This document shows positions 54,101 through 64,000 of a DNA stretch of 64,000 nucleotides, in pieces. The stretch spans positions 81,789,488 through 81,853,487 of the forward strand of contig CM055271.1 of NCBI GenBank assembly GCA_029237695.1. Direction: 5' to 3'. Made by a program: the position numbers and the translations under genes. The stretch comes from Conchocele bisecta. Its lineage: Eukaryota; Mollusca; Bivalvia; Lucinida; Thyasiridae. Every line of letters begins with the position of its first letter. The stretch's first letter is position 1. The notes under the pieces were generated by a model that saw nothing but the letters and a program-made list of their open reading frames with translations, was not told where the DNA came from and made no database searches.

Positions 54101-54825
54101 CATCACTCTGGTGCCATCCACTACACACTGGCACCTCTTCTACATCTTGGGCCCTAAAAAAAACAAATGGCTCCTTCACACCCATGGGGCCCTCCACTAC
54201 AGACTGGGGCCTCCTACGCTACACCTTTGTGCCAGTGTGTAGTGGAGGGCCCCATGGTGTTGTGGAGGGCACAGGTGTAGTGGAGGGCACCAGGGTGTAG
54301 TGGGGTTGCATGTTTAGTAGGGCCCGAGTGTGTGGAGGGCTGCCTCCACACACCATGGGACCCTCCACTACACCTGGTGCTACTCCACAACACCCTGGAG
54401 CCTCCACTTACACCCTCGGGCCCTCCTCTACTTCCTTGGTGCATCACTACACACTAGCGCCCTTCACAACACCCTGGTGCCCGCACGACACACTGGCACC
54501 CTTACTACACCCTGGCGCCTCTTCTACATCCTGGGACCCTTACAAAACACCATTGCCCCTCCACAACCTGGGGCCTCCACATACTAGCTTGGGCCCTCCT
54601 TACACCTGATACCCTCCACTGCCACCCCTTCACGGCCCCCTCACTACATGCGGGGGGCCTCCAACACCTGGGCCATCTACTTCACCTGTGCACTCCACTA
54701 ACCCTGAGGTGCCATTCATACATACTTGTGCCTCCATGCACACTGGCACCCTCCACTACACCCTGTGTGCCCCTCCTCTACACTGGGCCCTACCAAACAC
54801 CATGGCCCCTCCAAACCCTGTCATC
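51150..54825. repeat. 20-bp minisatellite with repeated orientation flips
   Basis: The unit is GTGTAGTGGAGGGCACCAGG or GTGTAGTGGAGGGCCCCAGG. It reads forward at 51.15-52.32, 52.74-53.04, 53.40-54.05 and 54.24-54.34 kb, and reverse complemented at 52.37-52.74, 53.04-53.39, 54.06-54.23 and 54.35-54.82 kb. Open frames on both strands (GPSTTPW-like) are artefacts. Confidence 0.93.
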
Positions 54826-54829
54826 GCGT

Positions 54830-55985
54830 TCACGCTTGTGAATGGATGATGGTGTTATAAAGAGGTGGCGATCGGGGAGGTTCGACTGTTTTAGCGGGCG
54901 GCGCCTGCTTACACTCGTGAACACGCTGCTCATCTGACGTCATGTTGTTAAATGGAAGTTGGCTGTTATAAAGAGGTGGCGATCCCGTGGCGGTTCGACT
55001 GTATGAGCGGGAGGCGCCTGCTACACACGTGAACGCGCTGCTCATCTGACGTCACGCTTGTTGAATGGAGGTGGCTGTTTGTGGAGAGGTGGCCGTCTTA
55101 GAGGTTCGACTGTATGAGCGTGCGGGGACCCGCCTGTACATACGTGAACACGTGTCATCTGACGTCTGCTTGTTAATGTAAGGTGGCGTTATTAAAGAGG
55201 TGGCCGAATCGTGGAGGTTCGACTGTATGAGATGGCGGCGCTGTTACACACGGTGACACGCTGCTCTTTGAAGTCATGCTTGTTATAATGGAGGTGGTTG
55301 TTATAAGAGGTGGCCGTCGTGGAGTTCGACTGTATGGCGGGCGCGCCTGCTAACACGTGCACACGCTGTCATCGACGTCCGCTTGTTAAATGGAGGTGGT
55401 TGTTATTAAAGAGGTGGCTGATCGTGGAGGTTCGACTGTATTAGGGATTAGGGCGGCACCTGACTAAAAACGTGAACGCGCTGTCATCCGGCGTCACGCT
55501 TGGTAGATGGAGGGTGGGATGTTATAGAGATGGTGGCCGATTCGTTTGTAGGTTCGACTGTATGATCGGGCGGCGCCTGCTACATACGTGAACACGCTGC
55601 TCATCTGTCGTCAGCTTGTTAAATGGAGGTGGATGTATTATAGATGGTGGACGATCGTGGAAGTTCGACATGTTATGAGCGGGCCGGCGCCTGCTACAAC
55701 GTGAACACCGCTGCTCATCCGGCGTCACGTTGTTAATGGAGGTGGCTATTGTGGAGGAGGTGGCCGATCGTGGAGTTCGTGTATCAGCGGGCGGCGCTGT
55801 ACAAGTGAACACGCTGCTCATATGACGTCACGCTGTTAAATGGATCGTGGTTGTTATAAAGAGGTGGGTCGATCATCGCGGTTGACAGTTGAGCGGGCGG
55901 CGCCTGTTACACACGTGAACGCGTCTGATCTCTGACGTCGACGCTTGGTTGAATGGAGGTGGCTGTTGTAGAGAGGTTGTTACTG
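54830..55985. repeat. Tandem array of units of about 110 bp carrying TGACGTCA-like sites
   Basis: About ten units share GAGGTGGC(C)GATCGTGG, GAGGTTCGACTGTATGAGCG, GGCGCCTGCTACACACGTGA and CATCTGACGTCACGCTTGTT. Units are indel-rich. The flanking frames are artefacts. Confidence 0.9.
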
Positions 55986-58900
55986 TACATTCTCATGCTG
56001 GGCTGTGGTTAGAGAGGTGGTTTTTTGCATGGACAGTGTCCATGGTGGCTTTGTTGTAGAGAGGTGGTTTGCACTGAACCAGTGTTCCATGGCTGGTTGT
56101 GATCTTTTGTTGTAGAGAGGTTGCACTGTACAGTGTTAATGGCTGGGGCGGGGCTGGCTAGGTGTAGACGTGGTTGCACTGTATAGTGTTCCATGGATGG
56201 TTGTTTTGTAGAGAGGTTGCACCGTACAGTGTCTCCCATGACTTGGCTGTTGTAGAGAGGTTGCAATGTACCTGTGTACATGGATAGGCTGTTGTAGAGA
56301 GGTTTGCATGTTGTACAGTGTTCAATGGCTGGATGGTGTAGAGATGTTTCACTGTACAGTGTTCCATGGATGGCTGGTGTAGAGAGGTTGCACTGTACGT
56401 GTTCCGATTGGCTGGCTGTTGTAGAGTGGATTACACTGTAATGTGTTCCATGGCCGGTGTTGTAGTTGAGGATTACACTGTACAGTTTTCCATGGCTGGC
56501 TGTTTTGTAGAGATGTTGCACTGTACGTGTTCCATGACTGCTGCGTAGAGAGGTTACAATGTACATTTTTCCATGGCCGGCTGTTGTTAAGAGAGGTCGT
56601 TCTGTACAGTGTTTCCAGGGTGGCTGTTGTAGAGAGGTTGATGTACAGTGTTCCATGGTGGCTGATGTGAGAGCGTTTGCACTGTACAGTGTTGTTCATG
56701 GCTGGTTGCTGTAGAGAGGTTACATTGTACATTTTTCCATGGCCGCTGTTGTAGAGCGTTTTTATACTGTACAGTGTTCCATGGCCGGCTTGTTGTAGAG
56801 AGGTCCGTACTGTACAGTTGTTCATGGCCGGCTGTTGTAGTGAGGTTACACTGTACAGTGTTCCATGGATGGTGTTGGAGGAGAGGTTGCACTGTACATT
56901 GTTTCATTGTGGCTGGTGTAGAAGGTTAGTACTGCTACAGTGTTCAGGGCTGGCTGGTGTAGAGGGTTGCATTGTACAGGTGTTCCATGGCTGGCTGTTG
57001 GAGAGAGGTGTGAATGTACAGTGTTCCATGGCTGGTTGTTGTAGAGTGGTTGCAATGTACATTGTTCCATGGCTGGCTGTTGGAGAGAGGTTTGTAATGT
57101 ACAGTGTTCCAGGCTGGCTGTTGTTGAGAGGTTGCACTGGTTCAGTGTTCCATGGCTGGGATGTTGGAGAGAGGTTGCACTGTACAGTGTTCCATGGCTG
57201 GGCTGTTGTAGAGAGGTTGTATGTACAGTGTTCCATGGCTGGCTGTTGTAGAGAGGTTGAACTGTACATTGGTTTCTTAGCTGGCTTGTTGTAGAGAGGT
57301 TGCACTGTACAGTGCTCATGGCGGGCTGTTGTGAGAGGTTGCACTGTACAGTGTACGATGGCTGGATGGTTGTTGAGAGTTGCACTGTATAGTGTTCCAT
57401 GGCTGGTGTTGTAGAGAGGTCGCAATGTTACAGTGTTCCGATGACTGGCTGTTGTAGAGAGGTTGCACTGTATAGTGTTCCTTGGCTGGCTGTTGTAGAG
57501 AGGTGGCACTGTCCAGTGATGTTCCCATGGACTGGCTGGTGTAGAGAGGTTGCTCTGTACAGTGTTCCATGGTCGGCTGTTGTAGTGAGGTTTGCACTGT
57601 AGAGTGTTCAATGGCAGGCTGGTGTAGAGAGTTCACTGGTACAGTGTATCATGGCTGGATGGTGTTAGAGGGTTTGCAATTTAACAGTGTTCCATGACTG
57701 GTGTTGTGTAGTGAGGTTACACTGTACAGTGTTCATGCGGCTGGTTGTATTGTGAGGTTCACTGTACAGTGTTTCCATGGCTGGCTGGTGTAGAGATGTT
57801 GCCTGTTTTACAGTGTTCCATGACTGGGCTGTTGTAGAGAGGTTACACTGTACAGTGTTTCCTGGCCGGCTGTTGTAGAGAGGGTCGTACGTACAGTGTT
57901 CATGGATGGCTGTTGTAGAAGGTTACATGTAAACCAGTTTTTTTTTGTTTTCCATGGGCTTGGCTGCTTGTAGAGAGGTTGTACTGTACAGTGTTCCATG
58001 GCTGGCTGGTGTAGGTTGTTGCACTGCCCAATGTGCCTTGGCTGGATGTTGTAGAGAGGCTAAACTGTTACAATGTTCAATAGCTGGCTGGTGTTAGGGA
58101 TGTTGCACTGTACAGTGTTACATTTACTGGATGTTGTAGAGAGGATGCACTTTATACGTGTTCCATGGCTGGCTGTGGTAGAGAGGTTTACACTGTTAAG
58201 TGTTCCATGCCGGCTGTTGTAGTGAGGTTACTCTGTACAGTGTTCCATGGCTGGCTGTTGTGTTAGAGAGGTTGCACTGTACAGAGTTCATGGCTGGCTG
58301 TTGTAGAGAGGTTGTACTGTACAGTGTTTCCATGGTGGTGTTGTAGAGAGGTTGTACTGACATTGTTTCATAGATGGCTGTTGTGAGAGGTTGCACTGTA
58401 CTGTGTTCCATGGCTGGCAGTTGTAGAGAGGTTGCACTGTACAGTGTTCCATGGTTGACTGTAGGTTAGAGAGGTTGCACTGTACAGTGTTCAATAGTGG
58501 CTGTTGTAGAGAGGTTGCCCACGGTACAGTGTACAATGGCTGGCTGGTTTTTGTAGAGATGTTTCACTGTACAGGGTTCATGGCTGGCTGTTGGAGAGAG
58601 GTTGCACTATACCGTTTCCCATGGTTAAAAATACGGTTGGCTCTGCTGTAGAGATGGTTGCACTGTACAGTGTTTCCATGGCTGGCTGTTGGAGTGAGTT
58701 GCACTGTACCAGTGTTCCATGGCTGGCTGTTGTAGGAGGTTGCATGTACAGTGTTCCATTGCTGGCTGTTAGAGAGAGGTTGCACTGTACAGTGTTCCAT
58801 GGCTGGCTGGTGGAGGAGAGGTTGCATGTAAATGTTCCATGGCTGGCTGTTGTAGAGAGGTTGTACTGTACAGTGTTCATGGCTGGCTGTTGTAGAGAGG

Positions 58901-61405
58901 TTGTATTGTACATTGTTTCATAGAAACTGGCAGTTGTGAAGGTTGCACTGTACAGTGCCCATGGGCTGGCCTGTTGTAGAGACGGTTGCCTGTACGTGTT
59001 CCATGGCCGGATGTTGTAGAGAGGTTGCAACTGTAGAGTGTTCCATGGCTGGCTGTGTTGTATGAGGTATACACTGTACAGTGTTCCATGCTGGCTGTTG
59101 GAGAGAGGGTGCACAGTACATTGTTTCATTGCTGGCGTGGCTGGTGTGGGAGGTTGTACATTATACAGTGATCATGGCTGGCTGGTTGTAGAGAGGTTAA
59201 CACTGTACAGTGTTCCATGGCTGCGCGGTTGGAGAGAGTGTGCACTTATACAGTGTTTCCATGGTGGCTGTTGTGAGAGGCTACACTGTAGAATGTTCAA
59301 TGGATGGCTGGTTGTAGAGATAGAGATGTTACACTGTACAGTGTTCATATGGCTGTTTGTAAAAGAGGTTGCACTGTACAGTATTTCATGGCGGGCTGTT
59401 GTAGAGAGGATGCACTGTCAGTGTCCATGGCTGCTGTTTGTTGATAGAGAGGTTGCACTCTCAGTGTTCCATGGCTGGGCTGTTGGAGAGTGGTTGCAAT
59501 GTACAGTGTTCCATGGCTGGCTGGGTAGATAGAGGTTGAACTGTACAGTTGTTCCATGGCTGGCTGTTGTAGAGTGGTTGTATGTACATTGTTTCATAGC
59601 TGGCTGTTGTAGAGAGGTTTGCACTGTACAGTGCTCCATGGTCTGCCTGTTGTAGTGAGGTTGCACTGTACAGTGTTCCATGGCTGGCGGTTGGAGAGAG
59701 GTTGCAATAGTACCGTGTTTCCATGGTCGACTGTGTAGAGAGAGTTGCACTGTGACTGTGTTCCATGGTTTGGCTCTGTTGAGAGAGGTTGCACTGTACA
59801 GTGTTCAATGGCTGGCTGGTTGTAGAGATTGTTTCAATGTACAGTGTTCCATGGGCTGGCTGGTGTGTAGAGAGGTTGCACTTGTACAGTGTTCCATGGC
59901 TGGTGTTGTAGAGAGGTTACACTGTACAGTGTTCCTTGGCCGTCTGTTGTAGTGACGGTACACTGTACTGTGTTCAATGGCTGGCGGGTGTAGAGATGTT
60001 TGCCATGTTTACAGTGTCCATGATGGCTGTTGGAGAGAGGTTACACTGTTACAGTGTTCCATGACAGGCTGTTGTAGAGAGGTCGTACTGTACGTGTTCC
60101 ATGGCTGCTGTTGTAGAGAGGGTTACACTCGTACAGTGTTCCATGGCTGGCTGTGGTAGAGAGGTTGCATTGTACATTGTTCCATGGCTGGCTGGTGTAG
60201 AGATGTGGCAATGCACAATGTTCATGGCTGGCTGTTGTAGTTGAGAGGCTACACTGTACAAGTTCAATGGTGGCTGGTGTAGAGATGTTGCACTGTACCG
60301 TGTTCAATTACTGGATGTTGTAAAGAGTTGCATGTACAGTATTTCATGAGCTGGATGTTGTAGAGAGATGCACTGTACAGTGTTCATGGCGGGCTGGTGT
60401 ATAGAGGTTAACTGTTACAGTGTTCCATGGACGGCTGGTGTTGAGAGGTTGCACTGTACTGTGTTCCATGCTGGCTGTTGTAGTGATGTAACACTGTACA
60501 GTGTTCCATGGCTGGCTGTTGGAGAGAGGTTTGCACTGTACATCGTTCATTGTGGCTGTGTAGAGGGTTGTACTGTAAGAGTTCCCATGCTGGATGGTGT
60601 AGAGAGGTTACACTGTACAGTGTTCCATGGCTGCTGTTGGAGAGAGGTTGCACTATACAGTATTCCATGGCTGGCTGTTGGAGATAGGTTGCACTGTACC
60701 GTGTTCCAGTCGGTTGTTGGAGGAGGTTGCATGTGCTCAGTGTTTCATGGCTGGTTGTTGGAGAGAGGTTGCACTTTCAGTGTTCCATAGCTGGCTGTTG
60801 GGAGAGGAGGTTGCATTGTACAGTGATCCATGGCTGCTGTTGTTTGAGAGGTTGCACTGTACAGTGTTACATGGGCTGGTTCGTTGTAGAGGTTGCACTG
60901 TACAGTGTTCCTTGGCTGGCTGATGGAGAGAGGTTGCACTGTACAGTGTTCCATGGCTCGGCTGTTGTAGAGGAGGTTGCCTGTACAGTGTTCCATGGTT
61001 GCCTGTTGGGAGAGGTTGCACTGTACAGTGTTCCATTGGCTGGCTGTTGTAGAGAGGTTGCACTGTACCGTGTTCCATGGCTGGCTGTTTGTCAGAGAGT
61101 TGTACTGTGTACAGTGTTCATGGCTGGCTGTTTGTAGAGCGGTTGCACTGTACAGTGTTCCAAGGATGGCTGTTGTAGTGAGGTCTATACTAGTACATGT
61201 GTCCATGGTGGCTGGTGTATAGATGTTGCACTGTAAAAGTGTTCCATGGCTGGCTGTTGTTAGAGCGTTGCACTGTTCAGTGTTCCATAGTGGCTGTTGT
61301 AGTGGGTTGTAATGTAGAGTGTTCCATGGCTGGCTGTTGTAGAAGGTTTGCACTGTACAGTGTTCAATGGCTGGCTGGTGTAGAGAGGTTGCACTGTATA
61401 GTGTT
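55986..61405. repeat. 41-bp minisatellite centred on a 12-bp palindrome
   Basis: The unit is GTTGTAGAGAGGTTGCACTG plus TACAGTGTTCCATGGCTGGC plus T, about 130 copies. CACTGTACAGTG and CCATGG are both perfect palindromes in each unit. The many open frames on both strands are artefacts. Confidence 0.97.
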
Positions 61406-61429
61406 CATGGGAATGGCGGTTATAAATTA

Positions 61430-61795
61430 GTTGGTATTAACTCAATATGTATACTGGAAATCAATGAGCCTTTGTTTGGTTGAGATCTGAGCTGTGTCAG
61501 GTGGCTCGGCCAATTAAGCTCCTTAGTTGAAAGTCAACATTACAAGTAGATGCCCAAAGAGATTTTAATAATTGTTCATTGGCAAGATTAACGCGACAGG
61601 TAGGTGTAACGCTATTTGATAAAATATTAAGACAATACATCAAAATTTATTTCTGGCTAAAATTTATACATATTGGTACATTTCAGTAACGGTACATCAT
61701 AGTGTCGTGACGCGTTCAAAATATGTAAAATTTTTAATTGGTGCACATCTTTGTGACATAAGGATTTTGTGAGATTATACAGGATTGCACCCCAC
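61430..61795 (+). repeat. Direct duplication of about 370 bp, left copy
   Basis: It begins near TTAACTCAATATGTATACTG and shares GAAAGTCAACATTACA, AATTGTTCATTGGCAAGA, AACGCGACAGGTA and CATCTTTGTGACATA with 62,998-63,330. Confidence 0.88.
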
Positions 61796-61952
61796 TGGGA
61801 TGATAATCATCATACGGCAGCATGTGGCCATTTGGAACTTGTACAAACTTGGTGAAAATAGGAAAGATGTTTATGTTTACAGTCTATACCAATTCAATCT
61901 CCAAAATAGGTTTTAATAAAATAACCACTCAAAATTTACAAGCTAATGCGGT

Positions 61953-61974
61953 ATTGTAGGAAATTTCCTACAAT
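61953..61974. repeat. 22-bp perfect palindrome
   Basis: ATTGTAGGAAATTTCCTACAAT is its own reverse complement. A near-copy lies at 62,036-62,057. Confidence 0.95.
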
Positions 61975-62035
61975 CGGTTTCTCAGTTTCTGTCTATTCTT
62001 GTTATATTGGCAAACTAATAAATTCAGCAGAATCA

Positions 62036-62057
62036 ATTGTAGGAATTTTCCTACAAT
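62036..62057. repeat. 22-bp near-palindrome
   Basis: The word ATTGTAGGAATTTTCCTACAAT is the same as at 61,953 with one base changed. Confidence 0.95.
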
Positions 62058-62269
62058 GTATAGAGAATGTACGAGTTTGACAATATTCTGCAAATACTCG
62101 ATTCATAAGAATGCGAGAGGAAGAGAGGAACCGATTATAGCAATATACATACAACAGAAATGCACTTATCTTCAATGTTGTGCTGTTGATTGTGATCATA
62201 ATTGTTCATTATCCAAGAAACCAAAAATGCTAACAATTATTAACAAAATTACATGTTCTATGTCTTTGG

Positions 62270-62490
62270 TTGCAGGGGGGATTTTGTCCTACCCTGCATC
62301 TGAGCGGGGGGGATTTTGTCCTAGCTGCATTTTCATTGGGGGGAGGGGGGGGATTTCTGTCCTCCCTGCATCTGAGCGGGGGGCGATTTTGTGGGGGGAT
62401 TTGTCCGGGGGGGTTTTTGTCCGCCTGTGTAAAATGAAAGGGGGGGGGGGGAGATTTTGTCAGGGGGGGATTATGTCCGGCTCCCTTCTC
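62270..62490. repeat. G-rich low-complexity tract
   Basis: Degenerate repeats of GGGGGATTTTGTCC and CCTGCATCTGAGCGG with long G runs. The open frames are composition artefacts. Confidence 0.9.
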
Positions 62491-62997
62491 GCACAGGTAT
62501 AAAATTCGCCGCAAATGATTTTGAAAAGAATATCACATAAAATCTTGACATCTTTTGTGACGCGCACGACCATAACTGCGTAAGGTATTTTTGGGAATTC
62601 GCCCGTAATTGATTTGGAGAATTTACATAACTTCATTCATTGGATGCGGGAATGAGTGGTACGCCGCGGTAAGCGTTGCTGCACCGGACGGACATGGAGG
62701 CGGGATGATTTGTCCGCCGCGTAGTCGTTGCCTGCCCCGAGGAACATGGAGGCGGATGAGCTGGACTAACTTATTGAAACGTGAATTAAAACGATGATTA
62801 TTTTTTCTGATTTCTTAAAATATAACATACGGTGTTGTCGTCTGTACGTTTTGATAATCAGCTAGCTTTAGCGTCTTGTCTTTATACTCATGAAACTAAC
62901 ATGAAAACATTTATATTGCTTGACTGGAAGACGTTCGCAACTTGTACACTCCTAGCTGCGTTAATCTTGCAGCGGTTATAAATTGTTGGTCATTGAC

Positions 62998-63345
62998 ATT
63001 AACTCAATATGTATACTGGAAATCAATGAGCTTTGTTGGTTGAGCTCTGAGCTGATGTCAGGCTCGGCCAATATTAAGCTCTTGTGGAAAGTCAACATTA
63101 CACGTAGATGCCCAAAAATAGATTTTAGATAATTGTTCATTGGCAAGAGAACGCGACAGGTATGTATAACGTTATTTGATAAAACTTAAGGGACAATACA
63201 TCAAAATTATTTCGGCTAAAATTTATTTAATGTACATTTAAGTAAGGGGTACATTATAGTCCTGGTGACGCGTTTCAAATAAATAAAATTCGAATTGTGC
63301 ACCATCTTTGTGACATATGATTGTGTGAGAATATACAGGATGCAC
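62998..63345 (+). repeat. Direct duplication of about 370 bp, right copy
   Basis: This is the second copy of 61,430-61,795, 1.55 kb downstream, with scattered indels. Confidence 0.88.
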
Positions 63346-63654
63346 ACCACTTTTCCCCACGCAGATGGAAGCGCGTATAGTCTGCACTTTGAGCGTACGT
63401 CGGTGTCCGACCGTCCGTAATTATAGGTGTGTCCGTTATGTTTTTGGTTTAAAGTGTTTCGGTCAATAATTATTTCTATCTGAATATATCCCTATGAAAC
63501 TGTGAACAAATGTGTGGTCTGATTATTTTATTTGATCTTTCTATTCATAATATTGTTGCGCCACCTAAACATGGTACAGACATAAATATCCAAATAAAGC
63601 AGGACGTCAGTTTTTGTTCACATCGTTTTAAAAAAATATAATAAAATTAAAACA

Positions 63655-63656
<2 letters not shown>

Positions 63657-63705
<49 letters not shown>
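63657..63705 (+). repeat. Poly-A run of about 49 bases
   Basis: It is preceded by AATAAA (63,654-63,659) in AT-rich sequence. It could be the tail of a retroposed copy or a simple microsatellite; no retroposon body was recognised upstream. The rest of 63,346-64,000 shows no gene. Confidence 0.8.
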
Positions 63706-63707
<2 letters not shown>

Positions 63708-64000
63708 ATCATTTCCACCTGGGATTTGCACATTAGGATTAATAGTTGCGTATACACAACGAGCAAGCCGGAGGACACACGTTTGTTTTGCCAATAATGG
63801 GAGTCATAACTATCCATGTAAAATAAATTTGTTTTTAATTTGTAGCTAATTTAATTTATGAATTCCGGAATATTTGATAAGATTAATTATTTATAAAGTG
63901 GTCCACTAATCATGTAACTGCGATGGTTCCACAACAATACAAACATCTCATTATTTGTGATCATCTGTAAGTTGTCCACTAATTATGCTAATGACGGTGA

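Noticed and set aside
51132..61430. Many open frames on both strands rich in Thr/Pro/His or Gln/Asn/Thr
   Set aside because: They are translations of minisatellites in opposing directions; overlapping frames are all equally repetitive.

Overview
This is a eukaryotic genomic window, most likely from a mollusc and probably a bivalve. The host call is an inference. It rests on non-coding repeats rich in GTGACCTTGACC-type words, repeats ending in runs of GGAC units, TTAA-flanked miniature elements, very long minisatellites, and no recognisable host gene. Nearly every long reading frame outside the two mobile elements is a by-product of tandem repetition. Frameshifts occur throughout, so some breaks may be uncorrected long-read indels rather than biological decay.

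Bases 1 to about 11,650 are an AT-rich endogenous DNA virus of the Polinton/adintovirus kind, cut off by the left window edge. It carries a packaging ATPase, a family-B DNA polymerase (N-terminal zinc clusters, then exonuclease and palm motifs) broken into several frames, a CCHC zinc-knuckle protein, an F-box protein and about eight small unknown proteins. Capsid, protease and integrase genes are not visible and may lie to the left. The genes look divided into two expression classes. Class A has five small genes, each followed by a perfect metazoan replication-dependent histone 3' stem-loop (6-bp stem, TTTC loop, compensatory base changes) and a purine-rich element 11-13 nt further on. Four of the five also share a promoter module ending in TATAAAAG; the fifth has a run of CCAAT boxes. 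The other class, polymerase and zinc-knuckle protein among them, uses a different module or other TATA boxes, and two of its transcription units end in an AATAAA signal inside a shared 15-base motif. This looks like a viral regulon that borrows host histone mRNA processing, and it is the main discovery here.

Bases 11,660-13,200 hold short direct repeats, an inverted repeat and two back-to-back hairpins. From 13.2 to 23.6 kb there is a 10.4-kb minisatellite built from 25-bp and 38-bp units. From 23.6 to 33.4 kb lie dispersed non-autonomous elements, low-complexity tracts and short tandem arrays.

Bases 33,664-46,245 are a full-length, young Gypsy-type LTR retrotransposon on the minus strand: two 1,783-bp LTRs, a tRNA-Leu-type primer site, a polypurine tract and an ATAT target duplication. 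It encodes Gag, protease, reverse transcriptase/RNase H, integrase and an extra C2H2 zinc-finger ORF in the env position. It landed inside a 74-bp satellite that resumes on its right side (46.2-49.4 kb).

Bases 51.1-61.4 kb are three consecutive minisatellites: a 20-bp unit that flips orientation several times, a unit of about 110 bp with a TGACGTCA-like site, and a 41-bp unit centred on a 12-bp palindrome. The last 2.6 kb hold a direct duplication of about 370 bp, two short palindromes, a G-rich tract and a long poly-A run.
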